A DNA stretch of 64,000 nt from Auraticoccus cholistanensis (GTDB lineage: Bacteria; Actinomycetota; Actinomycetes; Propionibacteriales; Propionibacteriaceae): assembly GCF_009742705.1 (NCBI RefSeq), contig NZ_WPCU01000005.1, positions 425,370 to 489,369 on the forward strand. Direction: 5' to 3'. The translations under genes were made by a program, and so were the position numbers. The notes under the pieces were generated by a model that did no database searches, was not told the DNA's origin, and saw only the letters and a list, made by a program, of their open reading frames with translations. Numbering within the stretch: position 1 is the first letter of the stretch; every line of letters starts with the position of its first letter. Positions 1-7,869 of the stretch are shown here, one piece after another.

Positions 1-1280
1 AGCGGCGCGTCCACCACCCACAGCAGCGACCAGGCCGACTCGTCGACCAGCCCGCAGCGTCGCCCGATCTCCAGCCGGGCCGCGCCCAGCAGCGCCCGCG
101 CGGCCTTGGGGGTGCCTGCGCCGAAGAAGATGCAGTCCCCCGGCTGGGCGCCGGTGTGGGCGGCCAGGCCGGCCGCCTCGCTCTCGGAGATGTTCTTGGC
201 CACCGGGCCGCCCAGGGTGCCGTCCTCGGCCACCGTGACGTAGGCCAGCCCCTTGGCGCCGCGCTGCTTCGCCCACTCCTGCCAGGCGTCGAAGGTCCGG
301 CGGGGCTGCGAGGCACCGCCGGGCATCACGACCGCGCCGACGTACTCGGCCTGGAACACCCGGAACGGGGTGCTGGCGAAGTAGGCGGTGCAGTCGACCA
401 GCTCGCAGCCGAAGCGCAGGTCGGGCTTGTCGGTGCCGAAGCGCTCCATCGCCTCGCGGTAGGTCATCCGCGGGAACGGGGTGCTGAGCTCGACACCGAC
501 CAGCTGCCACAGCGCGCGGGCGATCGCCTCGCCCAGCTCGATGACGTCGTCCTGGTCCACGAAGCTCATCTCGATGTCGAGCTGGGTGAACTCGGGCTGG
601 CGGTCGGCCCGGAAGTCCTCGTCGCGGTAGCAGCGGGCGATCTGGTAGTACCGCTCCAGACCGGCCACCATCAGCAGCTGCTTGAACAGCTGCGGGCTCT
701 GCGGCAGGGCGTACCAGGAGCCGGGGGCCAGCCGGGCCGGCACCAGGAAGTCGCGGGCGCCCTCGGGGGTGGAACGGGTCAGCGTCGGGGTCTCGACCTC
801 GACGAAGTCGCGCTCGGCCAGCACGGCGCGGGCGGCCTGGTTGACCTTCGAGCGCAGCCGGATGGCCCGGGACGGGCCCGGACGGCGCAGGTCGAGGTAG
901 CGGTGCTTGAGGCGGGCCTCCTCGCCGACGTCGGTGCGCTCGTCGATCTGGAACGGCAGCGGCGCGGAGGGGTTGAGGACCTCCAGCTCGCGCACCGAGA
1001 CCTCGACCTCACCGGTGGGCAGGTCGGGGTTGGCGTTGCCCTCGGGGCGGGTCTCCACCACCCCGGTGACGGCGATGCAGTACTCGTTGCGCAGCTCGTG
1101 GGCGCCGGAGGCCTCCAGCACCTCGTCGCGGACGACCACCTGGACGATGCCGCTGGCGTCGCGCAGGTCGAGGAAGGCGACACCGCCGTGGTCGCGGCGG
1201 CGGGCCACCCAGCCGGCCAGGGTGACCTGGTCGCCGGCGTGCTCGGCGCGCAGGCTGCCGGCTTCGTGCGTTCGGATCAT
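1..1280 (-). CDS. aspS: Aspartyl-tRNA synthetase (3' end beyond the window)
   Basis: Class II aminoacyl-tRNA synthetase that charges tRNA with aspartate in the cytoplasm. About 426 codons are visible, against roughly 590 for the bacterial family, and the C-terminal part including class II motif 3 lies before position 1. The N-terminal OB-fold anticodon-binding domain fills about residues 1-105. The catalytic core follows, with HRYLDLRRP near residue 125, [21 protein letters not shown] and [21 protein letters not shown], the last being class II motif 2. The ATG at 1280 has an AAAGGA ribosome binding site eight bases upstream. The long leader folds as a probable T-box, listed separately. Whether the enzyme is discriminating or also charges tRNA-Asn cannot be settled from this part. 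gatCAB in the same window makes a non-discriminating role, with transamidation, possible (inference). Confidence 0.97.
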   Translation of the reverse strand, partial: MIRTHEAGSLRAEHAGDQVTLAGWVARRRDHGGVAFLDLRDASGIVQVVVRDEVLEASGAHELRNEYCIAVTGVVETRPEGNANPDLPTGEVEVSVRELEVLNPSAPLPFQIDERTDVGEEARLKHRYLDLRRPGPSRAIRLRSKVNQAARAVLAERDFVEVETPTLTRSTPEGARDFLVPARLAPGSWYALPQSPQLFKQLLMVAGLERYYQIARCYRDEDFRADRQPEFTQLDIEMSFVDQDDVIELGEAIARALWQLVGVELSTPFPRMTYREAMERFGTDKPDLRFGCELVDCTAYFASTPFRVFQAEYVGAVVMPGGASQPRRTFDAWQEWAKQRGAKGLAYVTVAEDGTLGGPVAKNISESEAAGLAAHTGAQPGDCIFFGAGTPKAARALLGAARLEIGRRCGLVDESAWSLLWVVDAP

Positions 1281-1489
1281 GGTCGCGGTCCTTTCGGGTC
1301 GGGTCCCGAAGGGGGGCACCTCCGGGACGAGGAGCCCAGGAGGTGTGGGCGGGGGCCAGATCGCGGTGCCACCACACCTTCGCCGCGCACCCCGGGGACC
1401 GGGGACGGGCCTCTCGTCGGTACGCCGGACGCGCGGTCACCGGCTGCCCCGCGGGCGGGCGGGTCGTCACTCCGCCACCGGTTCCGTCC
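1281..1489 (-). promoter_or_regulatory. Probable tRNA-Asp T-box riboswitch in the aspS leader (translational type)
   Basis: The leader carries a T-box core, GGTGGCACCGCG, at 1373-1362. Its bulge TGGC (1371-1368) is complementary to GCCA-3', the end of a tRNA with discriminator G73, as tRNA-Asp has. AGGTGTGG (1379-1372) pairs perfectly with CCACACCT (1348-1341), forming the tRNA-bound helix. A competing helix is CACCTCC (1345-1339) with GGAGGTG (1323-1317). GTCCCG (1328-1323) can pair with CGGGAC (1308-1303). Alternatively TTCGGG (1310-1305) pairs with CCCGAA (1298-1293), hiding the AAAGGA ribosome binding site (1294-1289). This is an on/off chain ending at the Shine-Dalgarno. GGACGG (1489-1484) with CCGTCC (1408-1403) could close Stem I, and a GAC aspartate codon sits at 1418-1416 on its 3' side. 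The Stem I assignment is inference. Confidence 0.72.
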
Positions 1490-1492
1490 GTC

Positions 1493-1498
1493 ACTGTA
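1493..1498 (-). promoter_or_regulatory. -10 element for aspS
   Basis: TACAGT (1498-1493) fits the TANNNT pattern. It would start the transcript near 1486, giving a leader of about 205 nt, a normal length for a T-box. A TTCGCG 18 bases upstream is a weak -35. Confidence 0.45.
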
Positions 1499-1551
1499 GC
1501 CGCCTCCCCGGGTGCCCGCGAACCGGTTCGCGGGGGGCCGCCGGACGGGTG

Positions 1552-1557
1552 TTGGAT
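1552..1557 (+). promoter_or_regulatory. -10 element for leaderless rarD
   Basis: TTGGAT ends exactly six bases before the GTG at 1564 and no ribosome binding site is present. Transcription would start at or next to the start codon, as at several other genes in this window. Confidence 0.4.
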
Positions 1558-1563
1558 GGGTCG

Positions 1564-2529
1564 GTGACCGCCGCTCCGACACCCCCTGCCGACGAGCACG
1601 CGAGAGGTCTGGTCTTCACGACCGCGGCCTACCTGCTGTGGGGCGCGATGCCGCTCTACTTCGTGCTGCTGGTCCCGGCGACCGCGATCGAGATCGTGGC
1701 CCACCGGGTGCTGTGGAGCCTGCTGGTGTGCCTGGCGCTGAGCGCGCTGGTGGGGCGGTGGCGCCGTCGTCGCGGCGGCCTGGGGATGCTGGCCACGCTG
1801 CGGCGGCTGGGCACCCGGTCGTGGCTGCTGCTCGGGCTGGCCGGGGTGCTGGTGGCGGCGAACTGGGTGATCTACGTGCTGGCGGTCAACTCCGGGCACG
1901 TGGTGGAGGCGGCGCTGGGCTACTTCATCAACCCGGTGCTCAGCGTGGTGCTGGGAGTGGTGTTCCTGCGGGAGCGGCTGAGCTGGGCCCGCTGGCTGGC
2001 GGTGGGGATCTCGGTGGTCGCGGTGCTGGTGCTGGCCGTCGGCTACGGCCGTCCGCCGTGGATCTCGCTGGGGCTGGCGGCCTCCTTCGGCCTCTACGGG
2101 CTGGTGAAGAAGACGGTGCCCACCGACGCGGTCACCTCGCTGTCGGTGGAGACGGCCTGGCTGACGCCGGTGGCGGCGGTGACGCTGCTGGTGCTGGGGC
2201 CGGCGAACACGTTCGCCGCGCTGGGGGTGGGGCACGCGCTGCTGCTGGTCTCCTCGGGGCTGGCCACCACCATCCCGCTGCTGTTCTTCGGCGCCGGCGC
2301 GCGCCGCATCCCGCTGTCGCTGGTGGGGCTGCTGCAGAACCTGACCCCGGTGATGCAGTTCGCCATGGGGGTCTGGCTGTTCCACGAGGCGATGCCGTTG
2401 GTGCGCTGGGTCGGCTTCGCCCTGGTCTGGGTCGCCCTGCTGGTGCTGATGGGCGACATCCTGGCCCGCGGGCGGCGCCGGGGCCTCCGGCGGCGCGAGA
2501 GCGCCGCGCCGGAGCCCACCGGCGCCTGA
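1564..2529 (+). CDS. rarD: EamA-family transporter, RarD type
   Basis: A 321-residue inner-membrane protein of the drug/metabolite transporter superfamily. The sequence shows about ten hydrophobic segments arranged as two EamA halves. RarD-type features are YLLWGAMPLYF near the N-terminus, IEIVAHRVLWSL, ANWVIYVLAVNSGHVVEAAL, GYFINPVLSVVLGVV, and LVGLLQNLTPVMQF in the second half. Substrates of RarD proteins are poorly defined; chloramphenicol sensitivity was the phenotype that named the family. The GTG at 1564 is preferred because a -10-like TTGGAT lies six bases upstream and the hydrophobic core starts about 18 residues later. The gene converges on hisS with only three bases between the two stop codons. 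Confidence 0.88.
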   Translation: MTAAPTPPADEHARGLVFTTAAYLLWGAMPLYFVLLVPATAIEIVAHRVLWSLLVCLALSALVGRWRRRRGGLGMLATLRRLGTRSWLLLGLAGVLVAANWVIYVLAVNSGHVVEAALGYFINPVLSVVLGVVFLRERLSWARWLAVGISVVAVLVLAVGYGRPPWISLGLAASFGLYGLVKKTVPTDAVTSLSVETAWLTPVAAVTLLVLGPANTFAALGVGHALLLVSSGLATTIPLLFFGAGARRIPLSLVGLLQNLTPVMQFAMGVWLFHEAMPLVRWVGFALVWVALLVLMGDILARGRRRGLRRRESAAPEPTGA

Positions 2530-2532
2530 GCC

Positions 2533-3873
2533 TCAGTCGGTGAGGACCCGGGGGCGCAGGTCCTCCGCCGGCGGTTCCCAGCGGCGCGCGTCGGCGTCCA
2601 GCTGGTCGCCGGAGCGGATGTCCTTGACCTGGCCCTCGACCCCGCCGAACCACACGAAGGGGATGCCGCGGCGCTCGGCGAAGCGGATCTGCTTGCCGAA
2701 CCGGTCGGCGCGGGGTGCCACCTCGCAGCTGATGCGGCGGGCCCGCAGCGCGGCGGCCACCTGCTCGGCGGCGCCGCGGGTCTCCTCCGTGTCCACGGCG
2801 ACCAGCACCGCGCTGGGGACCGGGCGGGAGGCCCGCAGCGCGTCGCGGGCGAACAGCGGGGCCAGCATCCGGGTGACCCCGAAGGAGAAGCCGACACCGG
2901 GGTAGGTGGTGCGGCCGTCGCTGGCGAGGGAGTCGTAGCGTCCGCCGGAGCCGACCGAGCCCATCGACTCGTGCCCGGCGAGCTCGGTCTCGTAGACGGT
3001 GCCGGTGTAGTAGTCCAGGCCGCGGGCGATGCTGAGGTCGGCCACCAGCCGGCCCGGCACGCGCTCGGCGGCGGCCGCGACCAGCGTCGACAGCAGCTCC
3101 AGACCCTCCTCCAGCAGCGGGTGCTCGACGCCGAGGGCGCGGACCCGGTCGACGAAGCTGCTGTCGGGGCTGGTGATCTGCGACAGCTGCAGGCAGGCGT
3201 CGGCGGCGTCCTGGGCCAGGCCGACCTCCTCGACCAGCAGCGCGCGGACCTTGTCGGCGCCGATCTTGTCCAGCTTGTCGACCCGCTGCAGCACGGCGGC
3301 GGGCTCGGTCACGCCGAGGCCGCGGTAGAAGCCCTCGGCGAGCTTGCGGTTGTTGACGCGCATCCGCACCGCCGGCAGCCCCAGCTCGGTGTGCAGCCGC
3401 TCGAAGGCCTCGAGGGCGACCAGCGGGATCTCCAGGTCGTGGTGGTCGGCCAGCCGCTCGGCGCCGACCACGTCGATGTCGGCCTGGGTGAACTCGCGGT
3501 AGCGGCCCTCCTGCGGGCGCTCGCCCCGCCAGACCCGCTGGATCTGGTAGCGGCGGAAGGGGAAGGACAGCCGTCCGCCGAACTCCTGCACGTAGCGGGC
3601 GAAGGGGACGGTGAGGTCGTAGTGCAGGCCGAGCTGGTCGGGGCCGGTCGCCGCCTCCTCGTCGGTGGCGTGGAGCCGGCGGACGACGTAGATCTCCTTG
3701 TCGATCTCGCCCTTGCGGGCCAGCTGGCTCATCGGCTCCACCGCCCGGGTCTCGATCGGTGCGTAGCCGTGCAGCTCGAAGGTCTCCCGCAGCACCTGGA
3801 GCACCTGCTGCTCCACCATGCGCTGGCCGGGCAGGAACTCCGGGTAGCCCGACATCGCCGACAGACGGCTCAT
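2533..3873 (-). CDS. hisS: Histidyl-tRNA synthetase
   Basis: Class II synthetase of 446 residues that charges tRNA-His. The N-terminal MSGYPEFLPGQRMVEQQVL segment leads into the catalytic core. ELHGYAPIETRAVEP carries motif 1, and QIQRVWRGERPQEGRYREF carries motif 2 with its arginine. The histidine-specific LSIARGLDYYTGTVYE follows, then GGRYDSL and VGFSFGVTRML (motif 3). A C-terminal anticodon-binding domain includes VLVAVDTEETRGAAEQVAAALR. The ATG at 3873 overlaps the TGA of the upstream hydrolase gene as ATGA, so the two are co-transcribed and probably translationally coupled. hisS next to a metallo-beta-lactamase-fold gene and near rel is a common actinobacterial order. Confidence 0.97.
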   Translation of the reverse strand: MSRLSAMSGYPEFLPGQRMVEQQVLQVLRETFELHGYAPIETRAVEPMSQLARKGEIDKEIYVVRRLHATDEEAATGPDQLGLHYDLTVPFARYVQEFGGRLSFPFRRYQIQRVWRGERPQEGRYREFTQADIDVVGAERLADHHDLEIPLVALEAFERLHTELGLPAVRMRVNNRKLAEGFYRGLGVTEPAAVLQRVDKLDKIGADKVRALLVEEVGLAQDAADACLQLSQITSPDSSFVDRVRALGVEHPLLEEGLELLSTLVAAAAERVPGRLVADLSIARGLDYYTGTVYETELAGHESMGSVGSGGRYDSLASDGRTTYPGVGFSFGVTRMLAPLFARDALRASRPVPSAVLVAVDTEETRGAAEQVAAALRARRISCEVAPRADRFGKQIRFAERRGIPFVWFGGVEGQVKDIRSGDQLDADARRWEPPAEDLRPRVLTD

Positions 3874-4571
3874 CACTTCACTCCGAACGACTCGAGGGTG
3901 GTCTGCTGCAGGAAGGGGTTGGTGGCGCGCTCGCGTCCGATGCTGGTCTGGCCGCCGTGGCCGGGGAGCACCGCCAGGCGGTCGTCGAGACCGAGCACGA
4001 CCTCGCGCAGGGTGCGGGCCATGGCGCCGGGGTCGGACCCCGGCAGGTCCACCCGGCCGACGGAGCCGGCGAAGAGGACGTCGCCGGAGAAGAGCACCCC
4101 GCTGACGGACTCGTCGGGGTGGTCGGCGCTGAGCAGCACGCAGCCGGCGGTGTGGCCGGGTGCCTCGGCCAGCCGGAAGGAGATGCCGGCCAGCTCGACC
4201 CCGGAGCCGACCAGGTCGAGCACCTCGGGCGGCTCGCTCATCGGCCGTCCCGAGGTCAGCTGCTGCAGCAGCGGTGCGGCGGCGGGGCCGATGCCGGCCA
4301 GCGGGTCGGTGAGCAGGTGCCGGTCGGCCGGGGAGATCCACAGCGGCGCGTCGAGCTCGCGGCACAGCGTCGTGGCGTCGAAGACGTGGTCGAGGTGGCC
4401 GTGGGTGGCCACCACCGCCGTGGCGGTCAGCCGCTGCTCGGCCAGCACCTGGCGGACCAGGTCGGCGGAGCCGGGACCGGGGTCGAGCACCAGGCAGTCG
4501 CCGCCCGGCTCGGCGGCGACCACGTAGCAGTTGCTCTGCCACGGCCCGACGGCGAAGGAGGCGATCAGCAC
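3873..4571 (-). CDS. Metallo-beta-lactamase-fold hydrolase (glyoxalase II-like)
   Basis: A 232-residue cytoplasmic hydrolase of the MBL superfamily. The two-metal signature is visible as THGHLDH near residue 67. Further ligands are the histidine in EAPGHTAGC and the aspartate in LFSGDVLFAG. The terminal histidine lies in LPGHGGQTSIGRE. This layout matches the YcbL/glyoxalase II-like group, which hydrolyses thioesters such as hydroxyacyl-glutathione; the natural substrate in an actinobacterium that uses mycothiol is unknown. The GTG at 4571 is chosen because TAGGGT, a good -10, lies seven bases upstream, suggesting a leaderless transcript. The GTG at 4580 would have no room for initiation signals. 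It is the first gene of an operon with hisS. Confidence 0.85.
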   Translation of the reverse strand: MLIASFAVGPWQSNCYVVAAEPGGDCLVLDPGPGSADLVRQVLAEQRLTATAVVATHGHLDHVFDATTLCRELDAPLWISPADRHLLTDPLAGIGPAAAPLLQQLTSGRPMSEPPEVLDLVGSGVELAGISFRLAEAPGHTAGCVLLSADHPDESVSGVLFSGDVLFAGSVGRVDLPGSDPGAMARTLREVVLGLDDRLAVLPGHGGQTSIGRERATNPFLQQTTLESFGVK

Positions 4572-4578
4572 ATCGAGC

Positions 4579-4584
4579 ACCCTA
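4579..4584 (-). promoter_or_regulatory. -10 element for the MBL hydrolase-hisS operon
   Basis: TAGGGT (4584-4579) lies seven bases before the chosen GTG. It faces away from the DUF349 gene, so 4585-4656 serves as a short divergent promoter region. Confidence 0.45.
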
Positions 4585-4656
4585 CCGAGCGCCGCCCGGC
4601 CTGTCGGCGCAGTTCTCGTGGGCTCCGCGGCGACCCGGTGGCGCTGGGCGATAGGG

Positions 4657-4662
4657 CAAGAT
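4657..4662 (+). promoter_or_regulatory. -10 element for the leaderless DUF349 gene
   Basis: CAAGAT ends six bases before the ATG at 4669. No Shine-Dalgarno sequence is present, which supports a leaderless message. Confidence 0.4.
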
Positions 4663-4668
4663 GGCCCC

Positions 4669-5913
4669 ATGACGCAGACACCAGGTCCGGAGTCCTTCGG
4701 CCGTGTGGCCGAGGACATGACGGTCTACGTCCGCACCGCTGACGGTGAGCGGGCGGTCGGTCAGGTGCCCGGCGTGACGCCGGAGGAGGCCCTGGCCTTC
4801 TACGTGCGTCGCTTCCAGGCGCTGGAGCTGGAGGTGAACCTGCTGGTCGCCCGGGTGCGGCAGGGGACGCTCTCCCCCGACGAGGCCCGCAAGTCGATCG
4901 CCACGGTCCGCAGCTCGCTGACCAACGCCTCCGCCGTCGGCGACCTGGCCGCCCTCGAGGCCCAGCTCGACAGCCTGGCCCCGGCGCTGGCCGAGCAGGC
5001 CGAGCAGCGTCGCGCCGCCCGGGCCCAGCAGGCCGAGGCGACCCGCACGGCCAAGGAGAAGATGGTCGCCGAGGCCGAGAAGCTGGCCGCCGGCAACGAC
5101 TGGCGCGGCGGGGTCAACCGGTTCCGGGCGCTGCTCGAGGAGTGGAAGAGCCTGCCCCGGATCGACCGGGCCACCGACGAGGCGCTGTGGCACCGCTTCT
5201 CCAGCGCCCGCACCACCTACACCAAGCGCCGCAAGGCCCAGTTCGCCGAGCAGGCCACGCGCCGGGAGTCCGCCCGCGTGACCAAGGAGCGGATCATCGC
5301 CGAGGCCGAGAAGCTGGCCACCTCGACCGAGTGGGGGCCGACCAGCGCCGCGTTCCGCGACCTGATGCAGCAGTGGAAGGCGGCCGGTCCGGCTCCGCGC
5401 GAGGTCGACGACAAGCTGTGGAAGCGGTTCCGCGGTCTGCAGGACCAGTTCTTCGGCGCCCGGCAGGCCGAGCAGGAGGCCCAGGACGCGGAGTTCACCG
5501 GCAACCAGCAGGCCAAGGAGGCGCTGCTCGCCGAGTACGAGCCGCAGATCGTGCCGGTGGAGGACCTGGAGCGGTCCCGCGCCGCCTACCGCGCCCTGCT
5601 GGAGCGCTGGAGCGAGATCGGCAAGGTCCCCCGCGACGCCATCCGCCCGCTCGACAACCGGATGCGCCAGCTGGAGACGGCGATCCGGACCGCCGAGGAG
5701 GAGCAGTGGAAGCGGACCGACCCCGAGGCCCGCGCCCGGGCCGAGGAGACCGCCGCCAAGCTGCGCGACCAGATCGCCACCCTGGAGGCCCGGGCGGCCG
5801 AGGCCGAGGCCCGCGGCAAGGACAAGGACGCCCAGCAGGCCCGGGAGGCCGCCGAGACCTACCGCTCCTGGTTGGAGCAGGCCGAGCGGGCGGTCCAGGA
5901 CTTCAGCGGCTGA
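4669..5913 (+). CDS. DUF349 domain-containing protein
   Basis: A 414-residue, highly charged and largely helical protein with three DUF349 repeats. The repeats are visible as EKMVAEAEKLAAGNDWRGGV with EEWKSLPRID, then ERIIAEAEKLATSTEWGPTS with QQWKAAGPAP, and a more divergent one with LLERWSEIGKVPRDA. Each repeat holds the pattern of a conserved tryptophan, a short loop and LWxRF. The last 80 residues are predicted coiled coil, rich in Glu, Ala and Arg. The biochemical role of the family is not established. It is conserved next to hisS and rel in actinobacteria, which hints at a link to translation or the stringent response (inference). The ATG start is fixed by the -10 CAAGAT six bases upstream. 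It is divergent from the hydrolase-hisS operon. Confidence 0.9.
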   Translation: MTQTPGPESFGRVAEDMTVYVRTADGERAVGQVPGVTPEEALAFYVRRFQALELEVNLLVARVRQGTLSPDEARKSIATVRSSLTNASAVGDLAALEAQLDSLAPALAEQAEQRRAARAQQAEATRTAKEKMVAEAEKLAAGNDWRGGVNRFRALLEEWKSLPRIDRATDEALWHRFSSARTTYTKRRKAQFAEQATRRESARVTKERIIAEAEKLATSTEWGPTSAAFRDLMQQWKAAGPAPREVDDKLWKRFRGLQDQFFGARQAEQEAQDAEFTGNQQAKEALLAEYEPQIVPVEDLERSRAAYRALLERWSEIGKVPRDAIRPLDNRMRQLETAIRTAEEEQWKRTDPEARARAEETAAKLRDQIATLEARAAEAEARGKDKDAQQAREAAETYRSWLEQAERAVQDFSG

Positions 5914-5942
5914 GCCGTCCGGGTGCCGGGACCGGGTGGAGC

Positions 5943-6198
5943 CTGAGGAGCAGGACGCCCAGGTACCGGTCCATCCAGCGGGACGGCGTGATCGAGGTGC
6001 AGGAGCACCACGACCTCACGCACCCCGGGGGTCAGCGGGAGATCAGCACCTATGTCTTCCGGATGCGTCCGTGGACGGTCGCCGAGCTGCGGCGAAGGCT
6101 CCACCGGGCCGGGATCGACCGCGTCTCAGTCGCGTCAGGATCCGGGGGGACGGTCGCACGACCGGCTGCTCGTCGTCGCCCGGCGCACGGACCGGTAG
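5943..6198 (+). pseudogene. Frameshifted C-terminal remnant, probably a class I SAM methyltransferase
   Basis: No intact gene occupies 5914-6339, but one frame encodes a convincing protein tail without a start codon. It reads RYRSIQRDGVIEVQ, EHHDLTHPGGQREISTYVF and RMRPWTVAELRRRLHRAGID. Near 6120-6135 the similarity moves to the next frame, which gives DRLLVVARRTDR and then a TAG at 6196-6198. This wording is typical of the C-terminus of SAM-dependent methyltransferases, where the last strand reads RLLVVARR. The start, the SAM-binding half and the continuous frame are all missing, so it is a relic. It lies just downstream of the DUF349 gene and just upstream of the DUF222-HNH gene. The family assignment rests on pattern recognition only. 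Confidence 0.55.
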
Positions 6199-6327
6199 GG
6201 GTTCAGGCGCATCCGGTCGGACGCGCTGCACGGGCATCGACTCCGATGGGTGATCGAGTTGAGCGATCTCCGGCCTGAACAGGCTGACGACGCCTGGCTG
6301 CGGCCCGGAACTGTCAGACCCGGTCCG

Positions 6328-6333
6328 TAGATT
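6328..6333 (+). promoter_or_regulatory. -10 element for the leaderless DUF222-HNH gene
   Basis: TAGATT ends six bases before the ATG at 6340 and there is no ribosome binding site. It is the best match to TANNNT among the leaderless promoters of this window. Confidence 0.5.
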
Positions 6334-6339
6334 CGGGGC

Positions 6340-7779
6340 ATGTCGACCAGCAGTGACGCCACCGCCGCGCTGCTGGCCGACGCCCGGGCGCACCAGGCCG
6401 CCGAGCAGGCCGCCGCCGCGGCGCTGCTGCGCACCGCAGCCGACTGGGCCGATCTCCACCCGCCGGTCGAGGACGTCGCCGAGGCCACCTGGCAGGGCAG
6501 CCCCAGCGGGGTCCCGCTCGCCGGTCCCGGTGCCCCGGCCGTCGACGGGGCCTGCGTGGCCGAGCTCGCCGCAGCGCTGCGCTGCTCCACCGACGCCGGC
6601 ACCGCGCTGATCGGGCAGGCGCTCGAGCTGCGCCACCGGCTCCCCCGGCTGTGGGAGCTCGTCCACCGCGGCGAGGTCCCCGCCTGGCAGGCCCGCCGCG
6701 TCGCAGCCCGGACGATGGCGCTGACCCCCGAGGCCGCCGCCTACGTCGACGCCCAGGTCGCCGCCGTGGTGGGCCGGGTCGGTCCCACCCAGCTCGACCG
6801 GCTCATCACCACCGCCATCCTGCGGTTCATGCCCGCCGAGGCCGAACAGCAGCGGCTGGCCGCCGCCGACGGCCGCCGCTTCGACATCCACCACGACCGC
6901 GACGGGACGAGCTCCGGCCTCGCCGAGGTGACCGGCTGGCTCGACCTCCCCGACGCCCTCGACCTCGACGCCGCCGTCACCGACGGCGCCCAAGCCCTGG
7001 CGGAGGCCGGCTGCCACGCCTCCCTCGACGTCCGCCGGTCGATGGCCGTCGGCGAGCTCGCCCGCCGCCAGCCCGCCTTCGACCTCACCACCTCCTCCGA
7101 CAGCGAGCCCGCCACTCCGTCCGAGGGTGCTGGGGCGCCGGTACCGCGACCGCGGGTGCCCGTGACGCTCTACCTGCACCTAACGGCGGAGTCCCTCGGG
7201 TCAGGCACCGCACCCGGGTGGGTGGGAAACACCGGTACCCCGGTCACCGCCGGGCAGATCCGCGACTGGTGCGGCCGCCCCGGCAGCCGCATCACCGTCC
7301 GCCCGGTCATCGACCTCAACACCGACCAGACCGTGCCGGGCTACCAGGTCCCCGAGCGGATCCGTGAGCACATCGCCCTGCGCGACCGCACCTGCGTCTT
7401 CCCCTGGTGCAGCCGACCCGCTCACCCCCGACCACTCCGCACCGCCCGCAGCGACGGCGAACCCGGCTGGTCCACCGACGCCGACCACATCGTCCCCTTC
7501 GGCGCCGGCGGACCGACCGCCACCGACAACCTCGCTCCGCTGTGCCGCCGCCACCACCGGCTCAAGACCTTGCACGGCTGGCGCTACCGACGCACGGCCC
7601 CCGGCCGCTACCTGTGGACCAGCCCGCACGGGCTGCACTTCACCCGCGGCCCCGACGGCACCCCCCCCGGCAGCACCACCGGCCCGCCACCAGCAGCCGC
7701 GACGGCACCACGCACCTGGACGATCACGCTCCCACCCGACGCCCGCCCACGAGAACGCGACCCGGTCCCCACCGGCTGA
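6340..7779 (+). CDS. DUF222 and HNH nuclease domain protein (13E12 repeat family)
   Basis: A 479-residue protein of the actinobacterial DUF222-HNH family, known in mycobacteria as the 13E12 repeat family and present there in many copies. The N-terminal helical DUF222 domain covers about residues 40-330 and includes LPRLWELVHRGEVPAWQARRV. The C-terminal HNH endonuclease domain starts near RDRTCVFPWCSRPA, with a cysteine pair. It continues through STDADHIVPFGAGGPTATDN to LAPLCRRHHRLKTLHGWRY, which carries the HNH residues and a further Cys/His. The function is unknown; a role as a selfish or mobile-element nuclease is suspected for the family. The tail after residue 450 is Pro-, Thr- and Arg-rich. 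It sits between a methyltransferase relic and a solitary mraY. Confidence 0.88.
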   Translation: MSTSSDATAALLADARAHQAAEQAAAAALLRTAADWADLHPPVEDVAEATWQGSPSGVPLAGPGAPAVDGACVAELAAALRCSTDAGTALIGQALELRHRLPRLWELVHRGEVPAWQARRVAARTMALTPEAAAYVDAQVAAVVGRVGPTQLDRLITTAILRFMPAEAEQQRLAAADGRRFDIHHDRDGTSSGLAEVTGWLDLPDALDLDAAVTDGAQALAEAGCHASLDVRRSMAVGELARRQPAFDLTTSSDSEPATPSEGAGAPVPRPRVPVTLYLHLTAESLGSGTAPGWVGNTGTPVTAGQIRDWCGRPGSRITVRPVIDLNTDQTVPGYQVPERIREHIALRDRTCVFPWCSRPAHPRPLRTARSDGEPGWSTDADHIVPFGAGGPTATDNLAPLCRRHHRLKTLHGWRYRRTAPGRYLWTSPHGLHFTRGPDGTPPGSTTGPPPAAATAPRTWTITLPPDARPRERDPVPTG

Positions 7780-7828
7780 GCCCAGCCGTCCACCCGCACA
7801 CTGGTCCCACGCCACCTCTCCAGCCGTC

Positions 7829-7855
7829 AGCCGTGCCCGAAGACCGGGCACGGCT
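7829..7855. terminator. Bidirectional hairpin between the HNH gene and mraY
   Basis: AGCCGTGCCCG (7829-7839) and CGGGCACGGCT (7845-7855) form a perfect 11-bp stem with loop AAGAC. It lies between two convergent stop codons. There is no U-tract, as is common in high-GC actinobacteria. Confidence 0.7.
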
Positions 7856-7869
7856 ACGGGCGCGCGTGG

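Noticed and set aside
5936-6253. 105-codon open frame starting MEPEEQDAQ
   Set aside because: It is out of frame with the methyltransferase-like tail on the same strand and has no coding character.
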